Shown here: piece after piece, positions 25,201 to 47,967 of the stretch
Position numbering within the stretch: the first letter of the stretch is position 1
Layout: every line of letters starts with the position of its first letter
NCBI RefSeq assembly: GCF_900964775.1
Contig: NC_041806.1
Coordinates: 16,956,297 to 17,020,296 of the forward strand
Source: Scleropages formosus
Lineage: Eukaryota > Chordata > Actinopteri > Osteoglossiformes > Osteoglossidae
DNA: 64,000 bases
Reading direction: 5' to 3'
Program-made: the position numbers and the translations under genes
The notes under the pieces: model-generated
Database searches by the model: none
Seen by the model: the letters and a program-made list of their open reading frames with translations, nothing else
Told to the model about the DNA's origin: nothing

Positions 25201-26938
25201 TAATTGCATCATTACAATCAATTACTGTGTGCACCACCTTTAGCTGCAATGATTACTAAAACTAAACACTTCTCACGTAGCTATTTACCTCTCATATCAC
25301 TGTGGGGAATCTTGGTCCACTACTCCTACATGCAGAACTGTTTCAGATCAGTAACATTTGCAGGGTGATGAGCACAAACAGCTATTTCTGTGTCTTGCCA
25401 CCAAATTTCAGACCAGGATTTTGGCTGGGTCATTCTGTAAGTTTAATTTTGTTTAGTTTTTCCCAGCCGTTCTAATACTGAGTACTATTACAAACAATGA
25501 AAAGATCTAATCCAATTTAATGTCAAAAGGCTGCAAAAAGTGGAAAGGGGTGAACAGTTTTTCACAGCACTATGTATGTAATGATAATAAAATGTGTGAC
25601 AGTAAGGGTACACCTGTGGCTTTGCTCCATGACCTCTTTCAACCTCCTCTCCTGTTCCATAGACTTTTCCTTGAAGTATGCAGCGACTCTTTCCTTTTGC
25701 CTGGATTGGAATACGGCTATCTGTGAAAGGCAATGGGTGAGGAAGAAAAAATTATGTATATGTATGGATATCACAACTCTTACACTGGTGAAAAAACATG
25801 ACTGCATTTTAGGTCATACATTTATAATTTTTGTGTATGGTTCAAATTTTCACTATCTATGGAAATGTGACCTTAAAATGAGTAATGTGTAAGTTATGGT
25901 AAGCCCTTGAAACAAAATTCCCACTACTGACCTGGGAAATGTGCTCCAGGCGAGACTGAACGAGCTTAACTGGGTCATGAAAGTAAACCTGTTCCTGTGG
26001 CTTCATCTTCAGAGGGAAGGATGATCCACATCCAGAGGTTTGTATAAGTCATGAAAATCCCACAGGTTGATATTAGCTTTAATTATTTACAGTCATCACA
26101 AAGTTCATACACATTTTTAGAAGATTTTCATAGCCACCTCTCTGGACCAGTTGCAGTAAAGCAATTAATTTTTTTGAGGATCCATAAGTGTGAGCAGACA
26201 CTGACAGTACAGACTTTACAACATATAAGAACTTAAAACATATCTTCCAGTTGTGGATAAATGAGGTTTGTCTATTTAAAGAACCTCAGATTAAACAGTA
26301 TTAAAGTATTTCTAACTGCATGTCTTTTTCATACTTCTGCTCACTGCTTCACTTGTTTTTTTTTTTTATTATTAAATCACTAACACCACTACAGAATGCT
26401 GAGCCACTGCAATGATAATGGATGAAAAAACAATGACCTTTTCAGAAATAGGGAGGTAACTGCAGCTGGCTCCACACACTGCGCATTGCTCTGTGCAGAG
26501 AGAGACCATTATACACCAACTGCTGGAGGATTATACATCATGGAGACTCTCTTATGCACAGGGACATGCAGACACCCACAAACAAATCAGACCACTCCAT
26601 GCTCTGCAACAGAAGCATAAACCACACAAATAAATGTAGACCAACAGCGACCAACAAATGGCATGCACAGAATTACACACAATGACAAAAATGAGTCTGA
26701 CAGGAACTAATACACAGATAGACACAAAATGACTTAACCTGAGACAGAGTGACTGGAGAAGCTTTATCTAAAGATGACTAATACAGAAGATGACAAATAC
26801 AGAAAAGAAAGATATGCTGGTTGTAGTCGATTACTTACTGGAGTTCATGCAGCTTTCACAAACTATATGTCCACAGCTAGAGACAGCCAGGTGGATTCCC
26901 TCCCTCCTGAAACACTGGTTACAGTGCACCCAGTCCAT
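22210..26938 (-). CDS. rnf212b: RNF212B, RING-finger meiotic crossover factor, 279 aa, 12 coding exons
   Basis: Exons on the minus strand: 26839-26938, 26438-26490, 25932-26006, 25614-25720, 24530-24590, 24218-24246, 24099-24139, 23833-23860, 23624-23684, 23170-23227, 22477-22510 and 22210-22402. All are GT-AG and the 840-nt frame closes. The N-terminal RING is complete (C6, C9, C22, H24, C27, C30, C36, C39; start MDWVHCNQC, almost as in human). A coiled-coil region follows (residues about 77-132, with ELSELKRENAELKK), then a Ser/Pro-rich tail with SRPVAITPP and TPGSASSVSTPSS blocks matching the human order. The family is the Zip3/RNF212 SUMO/ubiquitin E3-like group that stabilises recombination intermediates on meiotic chromosomes. 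An ATG two codons upstream (26944) is an alternative start. The last two exons rest on phase closure and weak similarity. An AATAAA falls inside the last coding exon (22271-22276). Confidence 0.9.
22704..22811 (+). mobile_element. SINE family B, internally deleted, in RNF212B intron 10
   Basis: The head ggacagctggtagtacagta, followed by gttagagctgctgtctttgga, is joined almost directly to the tail tttgacaaaagcatcagctaa. The middle is missing. It is antisense to RNF212B. Confidence 0.7.
25001..25574. mobile_element. Non-autonomous Tc1/mariner-like element in RNF212B intron 4
   Basis: The ends are imperfect inverted repeats: acagtgctgtgcaaaagtat at 25001 and, read in reverse from 25574, tagtgctgtgaaaaactgtt. 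Inside, phrases such as ccaaatttcagaccagg and ttttggctgggtcattctgtaa are typical of degenerate Tc1-like repeats in fish. There is no transposase frame. It ends 40 bp from exon 4. Confidence 0.65.
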
Positions 26939-26997
26939 GAACATGGACGACTGTCCAAAACAGACAGGGAAAGGCATACTGACAAGGTGGACAAGAC

Positions 26998-28120
26998 CTG
27001 AAAGAATGTGGGTGGTGGTGCTCGTATAGTAAGAGCAGTACACACGAAGAATATGGACATTACTTCCATGTATAATGTACATAATACACATAATGTCCAC
27101 ATGTTCAAAGCACGGTGATACTTATACGACATGCACGTTAACCCCTACATTTGCACTTTATTCTAAGGATCTCACACGACATTTATGATGTTCTGAATGT
27201 AAGTTGCTGCTACCTCAGAGATCACTGTCTGGTGTTCCCTTGTCTTACTTGTAATACATAGTGACTGAATTGCTTGTATCTTCTGTGTGTGTGTGTGTGT
27301 GTGTTACTTTGCTGTGCTGTTTACATGAGTGAATGACTACAGGTAGTTTACTGTGGTGTATCTCGCACTGTAAGGCACCTTGGATGAAGCGAAATACCAC
27401 ATAATCATTAAAATATTATAAATACACAGTCAATCTAGTGTCTATGGCGGTACACGTGACCCACTCATTGCCTGGAGCTGCTGGTGTGTCTCAGGTGATC
27501 CCTAAACCAAACTCACCGAAAGCAATTTAGTGTCAGAAATAAGTATTTAAAACAGCACTGACAGTCAGTGCACTTCAGTAGGATAATCCTCGTATTTAGT
27601 GGATTTCTGACAAATTTTTGTATGTATCTACTGAAAAAAAATGTAGTCAAAAAAGGGGCTCGTCAGCTAGTTTAATTTCTCTTCACGGGACCAAACCTGT
27701 CCTATCAGAATCTCAGCATTCGCCGATATTACATTTTTGTTCAGTTCATCCTAAGTATTTAACTAAAAAAACACAGCATTAGTGTTTACAGGAATTGGTA
27801 AAATAAAACAAACTTTCGCAGCAGACAGTAAATTTGAACGAACCCCGCTGTGTGAACAACAACAGCGAAAGCCTGGTATTAAAAGCTAAAGATAAGGTGC
27901 TTTTGTCACATTAAAACTTACCAGGAATATGAATGTTACCGAAAACACAGTTTTTGCTTTCACTAGTAATACTAGTGTAGATGGTGAAGTTAGTAACTTA
28001 GTTAACTAAGTTAAACCGTTCGGACTCGTGTCCGTTGGTCGCGTCAGCTCGCGCCTCAGTGGCGGCTGCGCGTGGACAACGCACTGCGCGCGCAGTGGAA
28101 ATATCACCGTGAACTCTGAA
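26998..28120 (-). promoter_or_regulatory. RNF212B 5' region with CpG-rich probable promoter at about 28020-28100
   Basis: The first coding exon has an acceptor at 26997/26998 (ctttcag|), so a non-coding exon lies upstream. The only CpG-dense stretch is 28020-28100 (cgcgtcagctcgcgcc, gtggcggctgcgcgtgg), a plausible promoter. A (GT)n tract lies at 27283-27303. Two short perfect palindromes lie at 27961-27977 and 27995-28012, on the gene side of the island. Confidence 0.45.
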
Positions 28121-28847
28121 ATTACTCTCTTCCTCTACTTTATCGAACCGTTTTAACTTAATATTAAAACAAGTTTAGTGCCGTGGACCCCCAAAATCAC
28201 CTCGCAATACAGATATTGTGCTTCTTTAGTCTCTTTTTCCTCATATTATACATACAATTCATGTAAAATTACTGGAAATTAGTTAATCGTCCCCGCCACC
28301 TAAGTCTTAATGCAGATTACCACAAATCCAGTATTCCACAGTTTTCTGGGCATTTCAGCTTATGATCTACAGTCATAAAAGCTTTCTATGTAATATGGAT
28401 ACCCCTCTATTTATGGGTTTGCTTCTGTAAAAATCTGGGATGTCTCTGTAATGAATAAAATGTTACAAATAAAAACATCTGCCCTCCATAAACTCCTATT
28501 CAGTATCACTTGTTTACCGATTTATCCCATAAATCATGCGGAACCTTCCTATTGTTGTTTTTGATCACCGACACGGCAAAGACCCCACACCAGCTCTAAT
28601 GCAACACATGATTTTTTGCTTTGTTATTCTGTCCTTGAAAGTTATTCATAACATTGAAGTGACATACATCTTTGTGTCATTGCCACGTTAAAATTAAAGT
28701 TTAGTACATCAATAACAGGCTGCAGCTTATAGGTGTGTGTGTGTCTGTGTATACACACCTGTCCCCTTAGCACTATAAATGAAGTGTTGTCTTAACGGAA
28801 TTTTGTGTGACTTCCTTTATAAAGGATATTACCAGATAACCAATGTC
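28121..28847. other. Intergenic AT-rich DNA
   Basis: No gene or repeat is recognised apart from a short (TG)n stretch at about 28733-28750. Confidence 0.5.
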
Positions 28848-28966
28848 AACAATCGCTTGTCCTGAGCAGGGTCGCAGTGTGCTGGAGCCTATCCCAGAAA
28901 CACAGGGCTCAAGGCCGAAGGGGGACAGGACACACCCCGGACGGGACGCCAGTCCATCACAAGGCA
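28848..28966 (-). mobile_element. 5'-truncated SINE (family A)
   Basis: Only the 3' half is present on the minus strand, from gtcccgtccggggtgtgtcc to the motif acaagcgattg. The tRNA-like head is absent, the usual outcome of incomplete reverse transcription. Confidence 0.75.
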
Positions 28967-30324
28967 CATATTACTGGATAGAATTGTTTCATTCTGTAAT
29001 AAAGCTGCTGTATGTAGTCACTTACCCTGCTGATAATTTCAAACCCATGTGTGACATTTACATCCTAGGCAAACTGATATCCTTAAATTTTCAGCATCGT
29101 TCAAGATGCTTCAACTTTTATAGTAGTCACTATACTTTCATTTCACACCCCCAAACTTGTCCAGCTCTCATAAGGGGTGTTTTGTATGGTGCTTTAAATA
29201 AAATTCAGGCAATCAGAAGTGTTTCTGTTCTGCTTAACAGCCATGGAGGTACCATCTTTCAGTGTAGGTGGTCATTTTACATTCAGATGCATCTGTAGTC
29301 TAAGCCACATCTCCAGCAGTCAACTTTATCAGTGGCTTAGAGCTGGAAGTTACAGCATGACTAATGTGCAAGTCTAAAGTGCACACTGCTACTTGGCATG
29401 TATCAAGTGCCAAAACAGTCATCCAGCTGATAGGAGTGCATGGCAGTGGCACACACTGAAACTAGCACCAGAACTGGTGGTACACAGGCCTCTAGCCAGC
29501 CTTCCCCCCCCCACAGCACAAAATTTCAGCATTAACGGAGTTATACACAAAACCGCAATAAATAAACTGGCTGTTTACCAGGTGCCGGTATAGGGCAGCC
29601 CTACCAGGGCTGGTCACCTCATCCTCAAGAGCTAGCACTGTACTGATAAAAAGCAGAATGGTTGTTGGAGATACAAAGAAGAACAGTGGTGATTAGTCCC
29701 ACTTAGGGAAAGGGGTAGATGAGGCTTTTAGCAACTATCCTCTGAGGTGTTTATAAGGGGGTATCCACTCTATTTGGAACAACTACTGTTGAAAAGTATT
29801 TTTTCCTAAATCTAGTATAGCAATTCAAGGTGTGTTAAAGCTTCACCTAATGTGCTGCTCCTCACTTTGTACTTTACCCTGCAAATGGGTAAAGGCATAG
29901 GTACACATCAAATTTGGACAAACTACACCAGTGCTCTAAAATGGAGTTGCAAATATTTAATCAAGTACCCCACACATGCTTTTTTTTTTTTTGGTCATTC
30001 TCATTTCATTAGTTGAGCTGTGACATGTTAACATTTTCAGCAGGTCAAGTCAGCAAGTTATACTATATACAATTCAATTGCAGAAGTTCTCTGGAAGAAA
30101 AGCTGGACACGTCAACTATTTGATACCAAGAATCTATGCAGCACAGGGGTGTTGGACAAGACTTTCCCTGCAGAAAGTAACTTGGGGGATCTTCCTGTAA
30201 AGAGAAAACAGGCAGCAGTTTAGGCAAGTCATAGCATTGTACCTTACAATATACTGCAAAGCCAGGATGACACTGCAGAACTCCAATTAAAAATACTAGA
30301 ATTAAATTCAAACCTTCTAATAGA
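28967..30324. other. Region downstream of the ZP3-type gene
   Basis: Includes the 3' UTR of the minus-strand ZP gene. ATTAAA on the minus strand at 29956-29961 is a possible poly(A) signal. An 82-codon open frame at 30063-30311 starts just past the stop codon and has no recognisable domain. No mobile element is identified. Confidence 0.45.
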
Positions 30325-32755
30325 TCATTTAAGATTCACATCTTCAATAGTCAGTGGTCCAAGGACTGCATTTTGGCTCAGACTCCGGAAATCTGAAACA
30401 AAGTCATTGTACTGACCAGTTGAAACCAACACCAGCCTTAATTTCTGTGACTTCAATATTTGATTAACTCTTAACCATAAACTATGAACCTACAAACCCT
30501 AGTTAACACAAAGACCTCTTCAGTTCAGCTACACAGGCTACCAATGACATTGAAACATCTCACATTTTCAATTCCAGATCACTGAAAAAGTTCTGCAGCC
30601 ATATAGTTCTCAGTAGCAAGAAATGCTTATCCTATGCAAGGCTTGCAGCACTCTGGAGCCTGTCCTGGTAGCACAGGGCACTAGGCTAACCAGAATACAT
30701 CTTGAGTGGGGTGCCAGTCCATGCAAGTATACAAGTTAATCTTGCAGCAATACCCCGTTCTGCACTCCTCTTCCAGCTGCTGCAACTAGTGTCACAGCAT
30801 CTACAGAGGTCACTTTGGGTAGGATCATCCAGAAGCTCCCAACTGAAAGAGACCATATGCAATTTGGTGATTCACATTTAACAGAAAAGTCCATTTTCTA
30901 AACATGGGGGGGGTTAAAACAAGTACCCTTCAAGCTCTTTGATGTAGTTACAGGCCTTCCTGTTTTCATCCAGCAGCTCAGGATCCCATGCTGTGATCTT
31001 GCAGTGGATATACACCTGAGGGGACCAGTAATGCATGCAACTTCTAGTAGCATTCAGGTGCAACAACTGCAAGTAGGTTTCACGTAATGCCAACTCACTT
31101 TTTCTCCAGCACCAAGCTTGAAGGCTTGTAGAGAAAGGAAGATCTCAGACTTTGTATCTCTGGGAAGGAATTTTGAACTTCCAGCTTTGCCATCTACAAG
31201 ACATCTGGAGGGTTGGTAGCAACATTACCAAGCCAGGAAGGGTTAGGCAACTGCCCACACTGAATGTTAGTGATGCCATGATCCATTTTGCATTCCAAAG
31301 TTCACTTCAACTGTAATAAAGAGTGCTACTTGAAAAAAAGAGTAGCATTTTAATATTAGACTAGATTTCAAACTAAGGCCAAGGAAAGACTGCATCCACA
31401 GGATCCCACATACATTAACAGCACCAACTTCATCCCCCACCCTGTCAAAAAACATCCCTACATACACTCAACCATGACTGCATTTCCAGCAATTTTTACT
31501 CTTCTGGTTTATAAGAACTTGAACATATGATCTATGGTTAAGCATAAAAGCAAATGTAGATATTTGCTCTTTATGGGGGGGATTTACAGTCTCAGTAAAG
31601 CACAAAATAAGGTGATTACATACCCCCCATTGGTGATGAAGGGGTACACATGGCTTGCAGTCCTGATGTCAGTTGTTGTTGTTGCCACACATTCTTCAAT
31701 AAATACAGCCAGGGGCATGTGAGCCTGCTGATCCACTGCAGCCCAGATTGGAATGCGGGAGCCGAGGAAGAAAGATGTAGACCTGGCAGGGCCGCTGAAG
31801 TTTTCTGTGGGATATAGAAGTCAGAACATTTTTTCCAGCAGTTTGTGCACACCTGATGCAGGCCATCCTCACCATTCATGATTCCCATGTAGAAAAGTAG
31901 GCTTCCGAAGCCTATGGCACTTCCAGAGGATAGGATAGGCATATGGGGATGCCAGTGGGGAGGCCTAAATACAGGGTGAATCAATAAGACATAGTAAATG
32001 AACCCTTGTTTTGGAGCTCAAAAGGAATACCATAAGCTGACAAATAGTCACCGTGGCTGAAGAAATATAAGCATGTTCAACACTTACCTGTCATAAATGC
32101 ACACAACTGGGAAAGACAACTTGGGTGGGAATGGCTTTGCCAAAGGTCTGTAGGTGAGCTTATTCTTGTACAGGACTTTGTGCCCTCTCACCTTTAAAAC
32201 AAAACAGCAATTACCTCAAAATAAAAGTGGAGGAAAAAATAAATAAGTAAATAAATAAATAGACCACAAAGCATACCACCCGCTTGAAATGGCAATCAGT
32301 TAAAGAGACATGGAACATCGCAACAGCTCCATCAGGGCCTGATGAAAAATTTGTCGGCAAACACTTCCCCAGAAAGAGGCGAGAAGGCTGCACACCCAAC
32401 TCATTGGGGAGTTTCCATATCACAGTGACAGATTTTTCCTCACATGTGATATTAAGATCTGTTGGAAAAGGGAGTGAGAGCTTCACAAGAACATTCCAGA
32501 ACACAAGTTTTTTTTTTTTTTGAGATAAAGTTCTTCTCTGGTTAGACTGCTGTCCTTGGGACATTCACTGTAAGTGCTGGGTTCCCAACTTATAGATGCT
32601 TAAAACATTAAGCACCACAACTACTTCTGCAAAGAACCAGACAACAGAAAAGAAAATTTAGGATTTCATGTGTGATAATCAATAATAAAATTACCAGAAA
32701 CTGCAAAAGCAGCCACTACAAACACCAAGACCCATACAACCCCCAGAAAAAACAT
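30325..32755 (-). CDS. Zona pellucida sperm-binding protein 3-like (egg-coat glycoprotein), 322 aa, 9 exons
   Basis: Exons on the minus strand: 32695-32755, 32280-32458, 32088-32191, 31873-31964, 31624-31804, 31099-31204, 30927-31015, 30754-30842 and 30325-30392; 969 nt, all GT-AG. Exon 1 encodes a hydrophobic signal peptide (MFFLGVVWVLVFVV). Exon 2 opens the ZP-N domain (NITCEEKSVTV, WKLPNEL, FLGKC, LTDCHFKR). RPLAKPFPPKLSFPVVCIYDR-type sequence follows, then ZP-C with FIEECVATTTT, YPFITNGGCLVD and the CRCCDTSC cluster. The end is AVLGPLTIEDVNLK, the ZP3 LGPL motif. A basic stretch (WKRSAER) could serve as a processing site. There is no C-terminal transmembrane segment, as in many fish ZP3 paralogues. 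The protein is secreted and assembles in the chorion. Which of the several fish ZP3 paralogues this is cannot be decided here. Confidence 0.92.
30622..30728 (-). mobile_element. Very old SINE-like fragment in the last intron of the ZP3-type gene
   Basis: Degenerate resemblance to family A or a related repeat: cttatcctatgcaaggcttg, then ggagcctgtcc, gtagcacagggcac and ggggtgccagtccatgcaag. No ends or duplication are visible. Confidence 0.4.
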
Positions 32756-32795
32756 TGTTCTAGACAAACGAAAACACAGATGCGGCATCCCCTGC

Positions 32796-32803
32796 TTATA
32801 AAT
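32796..32803 (-). promoter_or_regulatory. TATA-like box of the ZP3-type gene
   Basis: Minus-strand tttataag lies 41-48 bases before the ATG, so initiation about 30 bases downstream would leave a leader of only some 15 nt. Compact TATA promoters with very short leaders are usual for egg-coat genes. The start site is inferred. Confidence 0.5.
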
Positions 32804-32809
32804 TACCGG

Positions 32810-34114
32810 CAGCAGTCAATTAGCTCACCCAATTAGTATTATTAGTGTCTGAATGACATTAAAATAATTTTAATTTACTTATCTTTAAATACTGATCTGT
32901 GAACAGTTAAAATAAAAATCTTCTTTCTGTACTTGTTCTGCATTCCAGTAATCTTCTATCACACTTCTGTTGTTTTTTTGCTTATGATTTAATTCCACTT
33001 TCAAGTGTGGGGTAATGAAATTACTTGATGAAGCTCATTATGTACAATTATATTTAAGAATGCTCTATTTTTTTCTTGTAAACATCTCAGTTTCCATCCC
33101 AGTGAGCTGTGGGGTTAACAAGAGTCAGCACCCATAGGAGCAGCACCTGGCCTGTTCTTCTAGATGTCCATGGGGTTCCACTTGAAATTCATTGTAAATC
33201 TGTGTAAAAATGCAGGAAAGTCCACAGTTAGTTGCAATTGTCCTTGGAAAGACCTGTGTTCCTTGATTACTGATCACCGGTGTAATGATTTTCCTTTTAT
33301 TGTTGAAAGATACAACAATTTAATCCCTGCTTTCTATAACATCGACAAGGTAAAAGATAACTAATAGTGTTTTATTGATCTTCTTATCTTACAAGCAAAA
33401 TTTCATATTCATAAAAGCAAACTTAGTAGACAAAAATTACTCTGTTGTATTTTACAATTACATCAGCCTTTTGTCTAACTTTTGTTCCCCTGACATTCTA
33501 TTTGACATGCATTGTATTATTATTATTATTATTATTAACAACAACAACAATAATAATAATATGCCGTTATCTGTCCTAAGTTGTTGCCACTTATAAATCA
33601 GGTCCCTCCAGTGTATTATCTTCATCCACAATTAAGAGGAGAACTATTTCAAGCACCAGTTTAATACTAGTATTTTAACAACTATGGATGTTCAAATTCT
33701 GAAACATAGATAGACACGACTGTTTTCACACAACTATCTGAAAAAGTATTTAGGTATAATTTTTTTTGCAAGCAAACGAAAGGTGTCGAAATTACTGATG
33801 AATCCAGGGGCGCATAAAAACTGTTTTTATTATAAACATTATAATTTATTACTCTAATCACGACGTTTGCGCTCAAAAAGATTAAAAAAAACTTGGGACC
33901 AGGAACCTTTTACATTGCACGAAGTGGACAGAGTCGGAGGTTTTTCCGAGTTACACAGGAAGTCGGTTAGCATTGCACCGTAAACGCAATGATTTGAGAC
34001 TGAAGGCGACAATTTGTATGAAATATTAGGCGCTTGTGTAGTTCCGTAATAATATTGTATTTGTATACGATCTGGTTTACTTATACTTTATAGGAAGAAT
34101 AAAAACAAGTCAAG
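32810..34114. other. Head-to-head spacer between the ZP3-type gene and NEDD8
   Basis: AT-rich. An (ATT)n/(AAC)n/(AAT)n compound microsatellite is at about 33516-33560. The NEDD8 promoter should lie in 33880-34110, but no CpG island or clear TATA box is visible. Confidence 0.5.
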
Positions 34115-34992
<878 letters not shown>

Positions 34993-35356
34993 TCTCCGGA
35001 ACAGCCCTGACAGCCAGCTTGGTCAGCGTCATGACACACCACCACTCTTTGCTGCAACTCCTACCACTGCTGAAGTACATTGCTGCTGAGCATTCTTATT
35101 ACTAATGGATGTAATAATATGCATTTGTAGAATATGCAGTAATGAGCACCTTTTAATTTTTCAACCGTTTGGGAGCATTGCAGGAGTGCATACTGACTAC
35201 TTGATGTACACGTGAGAAATGCTGTGGTCAGGGAGATCATTGATCGCTTTGCAGTAAAAAGTATCAACTGTCCCTGTGTTAGTGTATCACATGAATCCTT
35301 TTTGGTCCCTAAAATGACTTGGGCTATTATATCACTGCAAAATATTTTTCCTTCTA

Positions 35357-35362
35357 AATAAA
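35357..35362 (+). terminator. NEDD8 poly(A) signal
   Basis: AATAAA 365 bases after the stop codon. It is the only good hexamer in the 3' region on this strand. Confidence 0.7.
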
Positions 35363-35404
35363 TGTAAAACAAAATCCTGTAATTTTTTCATACTTCACTT
35401 TGGT

Positions 35405-35410
35405 TTTATT
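35405..35410 (-). terminator. Probable AP1G2 poly(A) signal
   Basis: AATAAA on the minus strand. Cleavage 15-25 bases on would fall near 35385, essentially where NEDD8 transcripts end, and give AP1G2 a 3' UTR of about 1.3 kb. Nearer signals were not found. Confidence 0.45.
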
Positions 35411-36682
35411 TTGTCAATGTTTACTGCACTTTAGAGGATAAAAAACAGATGGGAAAGTTCTGTGAGAACAGTTGCTGAAGGTCAATAGTGCAGATAGTTA
35501 AATATTTGCTGAAACTGCAAATTGCCAATATTGATAACCAACTTGTTAAAGCTTAGCTAATATCAGCAAAACTTTTAAAAAAAAAAATAAAAAAAAAATC
35601 CCCTGCTTCTTTCCAGGATATATTTGTATAAAACAGAATTCAAGTTTTATCATTGTGCTCTATCTTTGTTTTAGCTTCTGTATTAGAAATTGCTTTGGTA
35701 AATATTTTATATTTCAGCATGACATTTTAAATACTGGTTAAGCTGTCTTTACATTGGAATTCTGCACAAAAAAAAAACCATATTAGGCAATGCAATATAA
35801 AAAGTGGTCCATTAGGTTTAATGGAAAACTGGCAACTCTAAAGCAGATGAAAAGTAAAACAGGATTCACCTTTCTTTCCTCATAGTTATCAGAATGAGTA
35901 ATTTTCAGTTAAGGATCAATACAACCTGATCAGATCCTCTCCAATTTGTATTGTATATTCCTCAAAAGAGGAATGACTAAGTACTCCATGAAGGTACATT
36001 ACAGTGTTGGGGGGGGGGAATGTAAAAAAAAATACAGCTTTCTGCACAACTCTCCAATATATCAACACTGCACAGGGACAAAGAGGGGGGGGAAAAAAAA
36101 AAAACAAAACATCAACCAAATAGGTTTTCAACTCTAAAATCCTAGGGTTCACTTCTGCTGCAGAACCAAGGAGACAGGGACACAGAGGTGGGAAACCAGA
36201 TGGGTGAAAACAAAGGCTCATGGTCAGAAATCTAAGGCAGTGGGTGATGGTGACTGAGCACAGGTAATGCCCAGGTGCACAGTCAATATGAACAAAAGTT
36301 ATTTCCTGATCTTGGTTTTTTGAGAAAACAGATGAACTGATTGGACTGGACACTCAATAGTCTATCAAAACTGATGTCTGCAGGTCAATAATTTCAGCTG
36401 ATTAACATCTGAGTGATGACCGACTGATACGCAACTCTAGAGTGAAAGAAGGAAACCGCTTTGATGCTTATATGTCCACATTGATTTGGTCATTATTTTC
36501 ACTGTATGGTAATGTAATTATTGAATTTCATTGCCAGTATCAATGAATTAGAATTGCTCAAGAGAAGTCCAGGAAGGAAAGGTAAAATTATTGAATGCTG
36601 ACTGCACAGAGCCCAAAGCTGGGTAACTCATGAGTCAGCTGATGGACTGGTAGTTTGACAGCTGCATGGTAACCAACAGCTG

Positions 36683-47456
<10,774 letters not shown>

Positions 47457-47967
47457 GGCTGCGACAAACCCACCTCCACGGGGGGCGCTACTGGCAGCTG
47501 CTAAAAAGGATGAGAAACATAAATCATGTCACAGTAAAAAAAAAAAAAAAAAAAAAAAAATGAACTAACACGTGACGACGTAACGCGCTGGAATTCAAGT
47601 CTCGCCGCTGAGCCCACAACGACGTTCACTAGTCTAACAAGAATATACCTGGAACTTACGACGTGATTAAAAAGAGGAAGGTAACAATTTAAATTAAAAT
47701 TTAAAAAAAAAAAAACACTAAATTCCACTGTTTTCGCTGGTTTTCCTTGGCGGTTCTAAGGCGCCCACGTTACTTCCGCCTGACAGGTGCGTGGACACAC
47801 CTAAATATGGGCAGCCAATAGGAAATCGATATAAGTACACGCGCCGGGAACCTAGCGTTCTTCGTCCAATAGGGAGCCGATGGGGGAGCACGCACCTGAG
47901 ACCCAGTGCGTGCAAGCCAATAGGGAATGGGTGCGCGTTCCTGCACCGCGCGCGCATCCGGTACTAC
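47457..47967 (-). promoter_or_regulatory. AP1G2 promoter region with three CCAAT boxes in a degenerate 51-bp tandem repeat
   Basis: CCAATAGG occurs at 47815, 47866 and 47917, exactly 51 bp apart. The units resemble each other beyond the box: a CGAT-like segment, then a CACGC-rich segment, in units 1 and 2, and a more diverged unit 3. The region is CpG-rich and is the only promoter-like DNA before the AP1G2 start. CCAAT is the NF-Y site. Spacing equal to about five helical turns would place all boxes on one face of the DNA. Use by AP1G2 is inferred from position. Confidence 0.6.

Noticed and set aside
30063-30311. 82-codon frame after the ZP3-type gene as a membrane anchor
   Set aside because: It lies beyond the in-frame stop after LGPLTIEDVNLK and no splice site joins it.
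47718-47957. 79-codon minus-strand frame with repeated P-I-G every 17 residues
   Set aside because: The periodicity is the translation of the 51-bp promoter repeat, not a protein.
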